Shown: piece after piece, positions 38,959 through 47,075 of the stretch
Layout: every line of letters starts with the position of its first letter
Position numbering within the stretch: the stretch's first letter is position 1
From: Rhodoferax sp.
Lineage (GTDB): Bacteria > Pseudomonadota > Gammaproteobacteria > Burkholderiales > Burkholderiaceae_C
Assembly: GCA_029866205.1 (NCBI GenBank)
Contig: JARWZT010000011.1
Coordinates: forward strand, 271,737 to 335,736
Length of the DNA stretch: 64,000 bases
Direction: 5' to 3'
Program-made: the position numbers and the translations under genes
The notes under the pieces: model-generated
What the model was told of the DNA's origin: nothing
The model's input: the letters and a program-made list of their open reading frames with translations, nothing else
The model's database searches: none

Positions 38959-41034
38959 TTAGCCTATGCGCATGCCGGGCATCGCGCCAGGCCAGGGGTT
39001 AAGAATGTAGATCCCGGGCTGGGCTTTTTCGTCCGCGTGGCTGGCGGCCAGCACCATGCCTTCACTCACGCCAAATTTCATCTTGCGCGGTGCCAGGTTG
39101 GCTACCAGCACGGTGAGCTGGCCGATCAGGTCTTGCGGTTGGTACATGCTGGCGATGCCACTAAACACATTGCGCATGCGGCCTTCGCCCGCGTCCAGGG
39201 TCAGTCGCAGCAGCTTGACCGAGCCTTCGACCGGCTCGCAATTGACAATTTTGGCGATCCGCAGGTCCACCTTGGCGAAGTCGTCGATGGAGACGGTGGG
39301 GGCGATTTCTTCTCCGCCGGGGACAAGCTTTTCTTCGACTGCGACCGGTGGCTCGAAGAGCGCATCGAGTTGTTCGGGGGTGACGCGCTGCATCAGGTGC
39401 TGGTACGGTGCGATGGCCGCAACGTCAACCCCAGTCGCATTCCAATGCTTCAGGTCGCTGCCAGTAAAGGCTTCGACCGCCTGCGCCAATGAGGGCAGTG
39501 CCGGGGAAAGATAGCGCGCCAGCACCACGAAGGCATTGACCAACGTGGAACACACCTGGTGCAGCGCCTCGTTGTTGGCCACATCCTTGGCCAAGTCCCA
39601 GGGCTTGTTCTGGTCGACATAGGCGTTGACCTTGTCGGCCATCAGCATGATTTCGCGGGTGGCTTTGCCGAACTCGCGTGTTTCGTACAGGGCGGCAATG
39701 CCGTCTGAGGCCGCGCGCAGTTCGCTCAGCAGCGCAAAGCCTTGCGGGCCAAAGTCATGCGTAAGCCTGCCTTCAAACCGCTTGGTCAAAAACCCTGCCG
39801 CCCGGCTCGCAATATTCACAAACTTGCCGATCAAATCACTGTTGACCCGGGCCATGAAGTCGTCGGCGTTGAAGTCAATGTCTTCGTTGCGCGCAGACAG
39901 CTTGGCCGCCAGGTAGTAGCGCAGCCACTCGGGGTTCATGCCCAAGCTCAGGTACTTGAGCGGATCGAGCCCGGTGCCCCGGCTTTTGCTCATCTTCTCG
40001 CCGTTGTTTACCGTCAAGAAACCGTGCACAAACACATTGGTCGGTGCCTTGCGACCACTGAAATGCAGCATGGCCGGCCAGAATAGTGTGTGGAAGGTGA
40101 CGATATCCTTGCCAATGAAGTGGTACTGCTCCAGCGCGGGGTTTGCCATGTAGGCGGCGTAATCCTGGCCGCGCTTGTCCAGCAGGTTTTTCAGAGACGC
40201 CAGGTAGCCTACCGGCGCATCCAGCCAGACGTAAAAGTACTTGCCTGGCGCGTCGGGAATCTCGATGCCGAAGTAGGGCGCATCGCGGCTGATGTCCCAG
40301 TCGCCCAAGCCTTCACTGGTGCTGCCGTCGGGGTTGGTGCGCACGCTGAACCATTCTTTGACCTTGTTGGCCACTTCAGGTTGCAGCTTGCCGTCCTGCG
40401 TCCAGTCTTGCAAAAACGCAACACAACGCGCGTCCGACAGCTTGAAGAAAAAGTGTTTCGAGCTTTTCAGTTCAGGCTTCACGCCCGACAGCGCTGAGAA
40501 AGGGTTGATCAGGTCCGTGGGCGCATACACCGCCCCGCAGACCTCGCAGTTGTCGCCATATTGGTCTTTGGCGTGGCACTTGGGGCATTCGCCCTTGATG
40601 AAGCGGTCCGGCAGAAACATGTTCTTGGCCGGGTCAAAAAACTGCTCAATGGTCTTGCGCTCGATCAGCGAGCCACCCTGCGCTGCGGAAATGTCGCGCA
40701 GGTCGCGGTAAATCTGCCGGGCGAGTTCGTGGTTCTCCGGGGCGTCGGTGCTGTGCCAGTTGTCGAAACTGATGTGAAAGCCGTCCAGGTAGGGTTTTCT
40801 TCCGGCGGCGATGTCCGCGACAAACTGTTGGGGCGTCTTTCCGGCCTTTTCGGCGGCAATCATGATGGGTGCACCGTGGGTGTCATCCGCGCCCACAAAA
40901 TTGACCGCGTTTCCCTGCATTCTTTGGTACCGCACCCAGATGTCGGCCTGGATGTATTCCATGATGTGGCCGATGTGGAAATTGCCGTTGGCATACGGCA
41001 GTGCGGTGGTGACGAAAAGTTGGCGCTCAGACAT
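38959..41034 (-). CDS. metG: Methionyl-tRNA synthetase
   Basis: A class I synthetase, 691 aa, in its long dimeric form. The HIGH motif is in [15 protein letters not shown] zinc knuckle [18 protein letters not shown] lies near residues 145-162, and the KMSKSRG signature near residue 340. The C-terminal 110 residues form an EMAP/Trbp111 tRNA-binding domain ([20 protein letters not shown]). All expected motifs are present. It is divergent from the cupin gene with a 55-bp gap. Confidence 0.97.
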   Translation of the reverse strand: MSERQLFVTTALPYANGNFHIGHIMEYIQADIWVRYQRMQGNAVNFVGADDTHGAPIMIAAEKAGKTPQQFVADIAAGRKPYLDGFHISFDNWHSTDAPENHELARQIYRDLRDISAAQGGSLIERKTIEQFFDPAKNMFLPDRFIKGECPKCHAKDQYGDNCEVCGAVYAPTDLINPFSALSGVKPELKSSKHFFFKLSDARCVAFLQDWTQDGKLQPEVANKVKEWFSVRTNPDGSTSEGLGDWDISRDAPYFGIEIPDAPGKYFYVWLDAPVGYLASLKNLLDKRGQDYAAYMANPALEQYHFIGKDIVTFHTLFWPAMLHFSGRKAPTNVFVHGFLTVNNGEKMSKSRGTGLDPLKYLSLGMNPEWLRYYLAAKLSARNEDIDFNADDFMARVNSDLIGKFVNIASRAAGFLTKRFEGRLTHDFGPQGFALLSELRAASDGIAALYETREFGKATREIMLMADKVNAYVDQNKPWDLAKDVANNEALHQVCSTLVNAFVVLARYLSPALPSLAQAVEAFTGSDLKHWNATGVDVAAIAPYQHLMQRVTPEQLDALFEPPVAVEEKLVPGGEEIAPTVSIDDFAKVDLRIAKIVNCEPVEGSVKLLRLTLDAGEGRMRNVFSGIASMYQPQDLIGQLTVLVANLAPRKMKFGVSEGMVLAASHADEKAQPGIYILNPWPGAMPGMRIG

Positions 41035-41089
41035 GGGAGGGGAAACCTTGGGGCGAAGGGGGCGATTTTAGTTCCACCACAATAGCGGC

Positions 41090-41368
41090 ATGACCCCGAC
41101 TAACTTTGAAGATTTCAGGCAGAAATGGCTGGGCGCAGGCTTTGACCAGGTGCTGGAGCGTGAATGGGCACCCTTGGCAGTGCTGGACACCCATACCCAT
41201 CCCTTTGCGGTGCGTGCCCAGGTGATGCGCGGTGAGCTGTGGCTCACGGTCCAGGGCAAAACCCGGCATTTGCAGGCAGGGGCCACTTTTGAACTGGACC
41301 GCGATGTGCCGCATGAGGAACGCTACGGGCCTGAGGGGGCGAGCTATTGGGTGGCGCGCAAAGACTGA
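41090..41368 (+). CDS. Small cupin-domain protein
   Basis: A 92-aa single cupin. The HTHPFAVRAQVMRGELWLTV stretch (metal-binding His residues, then the Gly-rich turn) and FELDRDVPHEERYG with a second His are seen. Such stand-alone cupins often bind a metal and small ligands; no function is assigned. It starts 55 nt from the divergent metG and its stop shares a base with the next start (TGATG). Confidence 0.8.
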   Translation: MTPTNFEDFRQKWLGAGFDQVLEREWAPLAVLDTHTHPFAVRAQVMRGELWLTVQGKTRHLQAGATFELDRDVPHEERYGPEGASYWVARKD

Positions 41369-41943
41369 TGTTCCGCCCATTTGTTGCCCTGTTCCTGTTC
41401 TTTTGTGCCCTCGGTGCGCAGGTTGGGGCGCGTGCTGGCGAATTGGCCGACAAACTTGGGCAGCCTGGCTACGCCTTGCTGATGCGGCATGCCCTGGCGC
41501 CCGGCATAGGCGATCCTGCAGGGTTCACTGTGGCCGACTGTGCAAGCCAGCGCAACCTGAATAACGAGGGCCGTCAGCAGGCGGTGCGCACCGGGCAGTG
41601 GCTGCGCCAACAGGGCGTGACCCATGCCCAGGTGCTGTCCAGCCCCTGGTGCCGCTGCAAAGAGACCGCCACGCTCCTGGGGCTTGGGGCCGTGGTAACG
41701 GAGCCGGCCTTGGGCTCTTTTTTCGATGAGCCGCAGCGTGCGCGCGAATTCACCGAAGGTTTGCAGCGTCGGCTGGCCCTGGCCAGCAGCCGCAAAGGGA
41801 ACCAGGCGCTGCTTTTGGTGACCCACCATGTCAACATCCTGGACTACATGGGCGCGAACATTGGCTCTGGCGACATGGTGCTGGTGCAGTTTGATTCCCA
41901 GGGCAAATTGTTGAACGCCAAGCGCTACCCCAGTCCTGGGTAG
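41368..41943 (+). CDS. Exported histidine phosphatase family protein
   Basis: A 191-aa protein with an N-terminal hydrophobic leader (MFRPFVALFLFFCALGAQVG), probably a signal peptide with cleavage near ARAGE. The histidine phosphatase (phosphoglycerate-mutase-like) core has the RH motif in LLMRHALAPG and the second catalytic His in LLVTHHVNILD. SSPWCRCKETA is the SixA-like segment. The ATG at 41368 was chosen because it starts the leader and overlaps the cupin stop. A periplasmic phosphatase is likely; the substrate is unknown. Confidence 0.85.
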   Translation: MFRPFVALFLFFCALGAQVGARAGELADKLGQPGYALLMRHALAPGIGDPAGFTVADCASQRNLNNEGRQQAVRTGQWLRQQGVTHAQVLSSPWCRCKETATLLGLGAVVTEPALGSFFDEPQRAREFTEGLQRRLALASSRKGNQALLLVTHHVNILDYMGANIGSGDMVLVQFDSQGKLLNAKRYPSPG

Positions 41944-42173
41944 CTCCACACTCCTACGGCAAATTTCAGCACTTTGGACCTGCGCCTCGGCTTGGGGCCC
42001 GTTTCACGCGCCTTTGTGCGCCGGGTTAGAGCGCTTCAGAGGGGGTGCATGGCCCGAGGGCCGAAGGGTTTTGCCTTGGTCTGAAGGGAACCGCTGCCTG
42101 CTTGGTTAGACTCTGCCACCTTTGCGGCCGGCACCGGCGCGCAGGCCCTTATTTCTTTCTGATCGCTCCTTCT

Positions 42174-43262
42174 ATGTCCACCCCCGAACTCATTCTCCAG
42201 GCCCTGCAAACTGTGCGGGACCCCAACACCGGCAAAGACTTCGTGACGGGCAAATGTGTCAAAAATTTGCGCCTGGCGGGGGAAACCGTCCACTTTGACC
42301 TCGAACTGGGCTACCCCGCCCAAAGCCAGTTGGACGATTTTTGTCAGCAACTTGCCGCAGCCGCGCAAACCGTGGCGGGGGTGGTGCACGTTGAAATCCA
42401 GCCGCGTTTGAATGTGTCGGCCCATGCGGTGCAGCGCGGCGTGCAGTTGTTGCCCGGGGTGAAAAACATTGTGGCGGTGGCGTCGGGCAAAGGTGGCGTG
42501 GGAAAGAGCACGACGGCCGCCAATCTCGCGCTGGCGCTGGCTGCCGAGGGCGCCAGTGTCGGTCTGCTGGACGCTGACATCTACGGCCCCAGCATGCCCA
42601 TGATGATGGGCATCAGTGGCAAGCCCGCCTCCGCCGACGGCAAAACCATGGAGCCCATGGTGAACTACGGCGTGCAGGTGATGTCGATCGGGTTTTTGGT
42701 GCCGCAGGACGAGGCCATGATCTGGCGCGGCCCCATGGCCACCCAGGCGCTGGAGCAGCTGTTGCGCCAAACCCACTGGCAAGACCTGGACTACCTGATT
42801 GTCGACATGCCCCCGGGCACCGGCGACATCCAGCTCACGCTGAGCCAGCGCGTCCCGATGACGGGCGCCGTGATCGTGACCACGCCGCAGGATATTGCGC
42901 TGCTGGATGCCAAAAAAGGCATCAAGATGTTCGAGAAGGTGGGGGTGCCGATTCTGGGTATTGTGGAAAACATGGCGGTCCATGTGTGCAGCCAGTGCGG
43001 CCACGCCGAACACATATTCGGCGCCGACGGCGGCAAGAAAATGGCCGCCGAGTACGGCATGGATTACCTGGGAGCCCTGCCACTGGCCATGGCGATCCGG
43101 GAGCAGGCGGACAGTGGTCGCCCCACCGTCGTCGCCGACCCCTCGGGAGAGGTGGCGGGGCTGTACAAGGCGCTCGCACGCAAAGTCGCGGTGGCCATTG
43201 CCGCAAAAAACAAAGATTTTTCCAGCAAGTTTCCCAGTATCACCATCTCCAAATCGACCTGA
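42174..43262 (+). CDS. apbC: Iron-sulfur cluster carrier Mrp/ApbC
   Basis: Mrp/ApbC is a P-loop ATPase of the MinD/ParA type that carries Fe-S clusters to apoproteins. The 362-aa protein has an N-terminal MIP18-like domain (residues 1-80). The deviant Walker A GKGGVGKSTTAAN follows near residue 103, then DADIYGPSMPMMMG, and the cluster-binding CxxC in VCSQCGHAEHIFG near residue 280. The ATG at 42174 gives MSTPELILQALQ; the upstream extension is not conserved. It could serve complex I and formate dehydrogenase, both rich in Fe-S (inference). Confidence 0.95.
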   Translation: MSTPELILQALQTVRDPNTGKDFVTGKCVKNLRLAGETVHFDLELGYPAQSQLDDFCQQLAAAAQTVAGVVHVEIQPRLNVSAHAVQRGVQLLPGVKNIVAVASGKGGVGKSTTAANLALALAAEGASVGLLDADIYGPSMPMMMGISGKPASADGKTMEPMVNYGVQVMSIGFLVPQDEAMIWRGPMATQALEQLLRQTHWQDLDYLIVDMPPGTGDIQLTLSQRVPMTGAVIVTTPQDIALLDAKKGIKMFEKVGVPILGIVENMAVHVCSQCGHAEHIFGADGGKKMAAEYGMDYLGALPLAMAIREQADSGRPTVVADPSGEVAGLYKALARKVAVAIAAKNKDFSSKFPSITISKST

Positions 43263-43504
43263 GGGGTGCGTCGCGGTTCGTTTCGGTTTGTCCGAGCCCG
43301 CCGTTTGGCGCGTGAAATTTTCTGGGTGGCGGGTTGAGAATTCATGTGAATTTGATCAGCGTGCCCCCCTTCTTTTGTAAGTCTCTGTAAGCACTTCGGT
43401 CTGATACTGGTCCGTGTCGCTCGCCTCGTTTAAGGGGTGGCGACCCTGGCCTGCCAAGAGCCTATTGGCATGGCTTTACCAAGTATTCAAAAAAGGAGTG
43501 ACCC

Positions 43505-45148
43505 ATGACGACTGCATCCCCCGGTTTGCTGGACAAAGAGCGAATCATCGCTGGCCCTGGATTTAACCGCTGGCTGGTACCACCGGCGGCCCTGGCAATT
43601 CATCTGTGCATCGGCATGGCCTATGGCTTTTCGGTGTTCTGGCTGCCTTTAAGCAAGGCACTGGGCATCAAGGAGGCGATCAAGTGCGGACCGGAGGTTG
43701 GTTTCCTGGGTCAGCTTTTCACGACCACCTGCGACTGGCAAATCTCCACCCTGGGTTGGATGTACACCCTGTTCTTCGTACTGCTGGGTTCCAGCGCCGC
43801 TACCTGGGGCGGCTGGCTTGAGCGGGCCGGCCCACGCAAAGCCGGTGTCGTGTCGGCGCTGTGCTGGTGCGGTGGCATGCTGTTTTCGGCACTGGGCGTG
43901 TACCTGCACCAGTTCTGGATGATGATTGTGGGCTCCGGCATCATTGGCGGTATCGGGCTGGGGCTGGGTTACATCTCCCCGGTGTCCACGCTTATCAAGT
44001 GGTTCCCGGACCGCCGTGGCATGGCCACTGGCATGGCCATCATGGGCTTTGGCGGCGGCGCGATGATCGGCTCGCCCTTGGCGGCCGACCTGATGAAGCA
44101 TTTCGCAACACCCACCGATGTGGGCGTCATGCAGACCTTTGTGGTCATGGCTTTGGTCTACTTTGTGTTCATGATGGCGGGTGCCTTTGGTTACCGCGTG
44201 CCCGAGACCGGTTGGAAACCCGCCGGCTGGACTCCCCCGCCCGCACAGGCCAACGCCATGATCACGCAAAAGCATGTGCACGTGAGCAAGGTCTGGGGCA
44301 TTCCCCAGTTCTGGCTGATCTGGATGGTGCTGTGCATGAACGTGAGCGCGGGTATTGGCGTGATCGGCATGGCTTCGCCCATGCTGCAAGAGGTGTTCGG
44401 CGGCGCGCTGATTGGCATTCCCGCCAAATTTGGCGAACTCGACAAAGACCAGCTCAAGGCGATTGCCACGGTGGCGGCCGGCTTTACTGCCCTGCTGAGC
44501 TTGTTCAATATCGGTGGGCGCTTTTTCTGGGCCAGCCTGTCCGATAAGTTGGGCCGCAAGCTGACCTATGTCGTGTTTTTTGTCTTGGGCGGCGTGATGT
44601 ACTTCAGCGTGCCGGGCAGTGCAGCGGCGGGCAGCATCGTGTTGTTTGTCTCGGCGTTCTGCGTCATTTTGAGCATGTATGGCGGTGGCTTTGCGACGGT
44701 GCCGGCCTACCTGGCCGACATATTTGGCACCCAGATGGTGGGCGCGATCCATGGCCGTTTGCTCACCGCCTGGGCGACGGCCGGCGTACTCGGCCCGGTG
44801 GTGGTGAACTACATGCGCGAGTACCAACTCGGTCTGGGCATTCCGCGCGAGCAGGTCTACAACCAGACCATGTACATCCTGGTCGGCATGCTGGTGGTGG
44901 GCCTGGTCTGCAACCTGCTGGTCAAGCCCTTAGACCCCAAGTGGTTTATGACGGACGCCGAATTGGCCGAAGAAAAGCGCCTGGCCCATGAAAAGGCCGC
45001 TGCCTCCGAAGTCGTGCGCAGCGGTGACGCGACCGGCTCAGACCGTGTCAGCCCCACGGTCGTGGCGCTGGCTTGGGCTGCCGTAGGGATACCCTTGGCC
45101 TGGGGCGTGTACCGCACCTTGCAAAGCGTCGCCAAGTTCTTCGCCTAA
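43505..45148 (+). CDS. OFA-family MFS transporter (oxalate/formate antiporter type)
   Basis: A 547-aa major facilitator with 12 or more membrane helices. LAIHLCIGMAYGFSVFWLPL at the start, the GGIGLGLGYISPVSTLIKWF motif and KWFPDRRGMATGMAIMGFG are hallmarks of the oxalate:formate antiporter (OFA) family. An insertion near residues 55-75 (CGPEVGFLGQLFTTTCDWQ) holds two cysteines in a periplasmic loop. AGGAG lies 8 nt before the ATG. It lies 112 nt upstream of the formate dehydrogenase genes on the same strand, which fits formate uptake or exchange; the substrate is inferred. Confidence 0.85.
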   Translation: MTTASPGLLDKERIIAGPGFNRWLVPPAALAIHLCIGMAYGFSVFWLPLSKALGIKEAIKCGPEVGFLGQLFTTTCDWQISTLGWMYTLFFVLLGSSAATWGGWLERAGPRKAGVVSALCWCGGMLFSALGVYLHQFWMMIVGSGIIGGIGLGLGYISPVSTLIKWFPDRRGMATGMAIMGFGGGAMIGSPLAADLMKHFATPTDVGVMQTFVVMALVYFVFMMAGAFGYRVPETGWKPAGWTPPPAQANAMITQKHVHVSKVWGIPQFWLIWMVLCMNVSAGIGVIGMASPMLQEVFGGALIGIPAKFGELDKDQLKAIATVAAGFTALLSLFNIGGRFFWASLSDKLGRKLTYVVFFVLGGVMYFSVPGSAAAGSIVLFVSAFCVILSMYGGGFATVPAYLADIFGTQMVGAIHGRLLTAWATAGVLGPVVVNYMREYQLGLGIPREQVYNQTMYILVGMLVVGLVCNLLVKPLDPKWFMTDAELAEEKRLAHEKAAASEVVRSGDATGSDRVSPTVVALAWAAVGIPLAWGVYRTLQSVAKFFA

Positions 45149-45260
45149 CGCTTTAGTGCGTTTCGTCAGGCCCTGTCAGCGCAATTTTTTTGCTCAGGCG
45201 GGGCTTTCTGCTTAAACGTGCACCAAAATCGCGCGCACAAGATCTCCATTGCCGTATTTC

Positions 45261-47075
45261 ATGCAAACACCTCAAACCTCCTCTACATCCGCTGCAAGCG
45301 TCGTTGCGCTGGCCACGGTGGACGACATGCGCCAGCGTATTCGCAACAAAAGCAAGCTGAAGGGCCGTCAGGCCGACGATGCGGCCGTGTCCGACGTCCG
45401 CGGGCTGCTGGGCACCGGACCCCACCGCCGCGACTTGCTGATCGAGCATCTGCATGTGCTGAATGACGCTTTTGGCGCCTTGCATGACCGACATTTGGTG
45501 GCGCTTGCCAAAGAAATGAACCTTCCCATGGCCTCGGTTTACGAGGTCGCCACCTTCTATCACCACTTTGAAGTCCTCAAGGGCGATGCCAGCGCCCCGG
45601 GCCTGACCGTGCGTGTGTGTGATGGCCTGAGCTGCTCTCTGGCCGGGGCGCAAGACCTGCTGGCGCGTTTGCCGGCTATTTTGGGTCGTGACGATGTGCG
45701 CGTGATTGCCGCGCCCTGCATTGGCCGCTGCGAACAGGCGCCTGCCGTGGTGGTGCACCAAAATCCCGTGCTTTTTGCCACCGCAGAGTCGGTGGCCCAA
45801 GCCGTCGGGGCCCACGCCAAAAGCCATCCTGCCGCCGCAGACAACGCGCAATTTGACGCTGCCGCTTTGGCCGAAAAACCCGTTTCTCCGGCCAGCGGTA
45901 TTGAGTCTGCACCCGCTTACGTTGGCTTGGAGGCTTACCGCGCCCAAGGCGGCTACGCGCTGGCCGCTGCTCTGGACGCAGGCAGCCAAGACCCGGAACA
46001 GGTGGTCAAAGCGATGGAAGACTCGGGCCTGCGCGGTCTGGGGGGCGCTGGTTTTCCTGCCGGGCGCAAGTGGCGCATCGTGCGTGAGCAACCCGCGCCC
46101 AAACTCATGGCCGTCAACATTGACGAAGGCGAACCCGGCACTTTCAAGGACCGCACTTATCTGGAGCGCGACCCGCACCGCTTTCTGGAAGGCCTGCTGG
46201 TCGCTGCGCAGGTGGTGGGCATTGACGCCTGCTATATCTATTTGCGTGACGAATACCACGGCTGCCGCGCCATTCTGGAGGCCGAGCTTGCCAAACTGCG
46301 CGCCAATCCCCCCTGCAAGCTGCCGCTCATTGAGCTGCGCCGGGGCGCTGGCGCTTATATCTGCGGCGAAGAGTCCGCCATGATCGAGAGCATCGAGGGC
46401 AAGCGCGGCGAGCCACGCATGCGCCCCCCCTATATTGCACAGGTGGGCTTGTTTGGCCGCCCCACGCTGGAGCACAATTTTGAGACCCTGTACTGGGTGC
46501 GCGACATTGTGCAAAAAGGCCCGCAGTGGTTCAGCAGTTTCGGGCGCAACGGGCGCAAGGGTTTGCGCAGTTTCAGCGTCAGCGGCCGGGTCAAGCACCC
46601 CGGCGTCAAGCTCGCGCCCGCCGGCATCACTGTGAAAGAGCTGATCGAGGAATACTGCGGTGGCATGGCGGAGGGCCACACGCTGTACGCGTATTTGCCC
46701 GGAGGTGCCTCGGGCGGCATCTTGCCCGCGAGCATGTGCGATATTCCGCTGGACTTCGACACCTTGCAACCCCACGGCTGCTTTATCGGGTCGGCCGCGG
46801 TGATCATTTTGGGTCAGCACGACACCGCGCGCGAGGCGGCCAGCAACATGATGCGTTTCTTTGCGCACGAGAGCTGTGGCCAGTGCACCCCTTGTCGTGT
46901 GGGCACCGCCAAGGCCGTGACTCTGATGGAGGCAACTGTGTGGGACAACGCCACACTGGAAGACCTGAACATCGTGATGACCGACGCCTCCATCTGTGGT
47001 CTGGGCCAAGCGGCGCCCAACCCGGTACGTTGCGTGCAAAAATATTTTCCCCAGGAAATTGGAGCTTCGCTATGA
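45261..47075 (+). CDS. fdhB: NAD-dependent formate dehydrogenase, fused NuoE-NuoF subunit
   Basis: A 604-aa fusion. Residues about 35-175 are a NuoE-like [2Fe-2S] domain (VRVCDGLSCSLAG and APCIGRCEQAP provide four Cys). Residues about 205-600 are a NuoF-like NADH/FMN domain (GLGGAGFPAGRKW, VNIDEGEPGTFKDR, and [12 protein letters not shown] for the [4Fe-4S] cluster). This passes electrons from formate to NAD+. Ralstonia FdsGB keeps the two parts as separate genes, whereas Methylorubrum FDH1 beta is fused as here. The ATG at 45261 is preferred over a TTG at 45249. The stop overlaps the alpha-subunit start (ATGA). Confidence 0.92.
   Translation: MQTPQTSSTSAASVVALATVDDMRQRIRNKSKLKGRQADDAAVSDVRGLLGTGPHRRDLLIEHLHVLNDAFGALHDRHLVALAKEMNLPMASVYEVATFYHHFEVLKGDASAPGLTVRVCDGLSCSLAGAQDLLARLPAILGRDDVRVIAAPCIGRCEQAPAVVVHQNPVLFATAESVAQAVGAHAKSHPAAADNAQFDAAALAEKPVSPASGIESAPAYVGLEAYRAQGGYALAAALDAGSQDPEQVVKAMEDSGLRGLGGAGFPAGRKWRIVREQPAPKLMAVNIDEGEPGTFKDRTYLERDPHRFLEGLLVAAQVVGIDACYIYLRDEYHGCRAILEAELAKLRANPPCKLPLIELRRGAGAYICGEESAMIESIEGKRGEPRMRPPYIAQVGLFGRPTLEHNFETLYWVRDIVQKGPQWFSSFGRNGRKGLRSFSVSGRVKHPGVKLAPAGITVKELIEEYCGGMAEGHTLYAYLPGGASGGILPASMCDIPLDFDTLQPHGCFIGSAAVIILGQHDTAREAASNMMRFFAHESCGQCTPCRVGTAKAVTLMEATVWDNATLEDLNIVMTDASICGLGQAAPNPVRCVQKYFPQEIGASL

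Noticed and set aside
42045..42173. Upstream extension of mrp/apbC to base 42045
   Set aside because: The added 43 residues are Cys/Arg-rich and unlike the family N-terminus; the ATG at 42174 begins the conserved domain.
43470..43490. Sigma-54-like promoter before the OFA transporter (TTGGCATGGCTTTACC)
   Set aside because: It lacks the GC of the -12 element at the required distance from GG.
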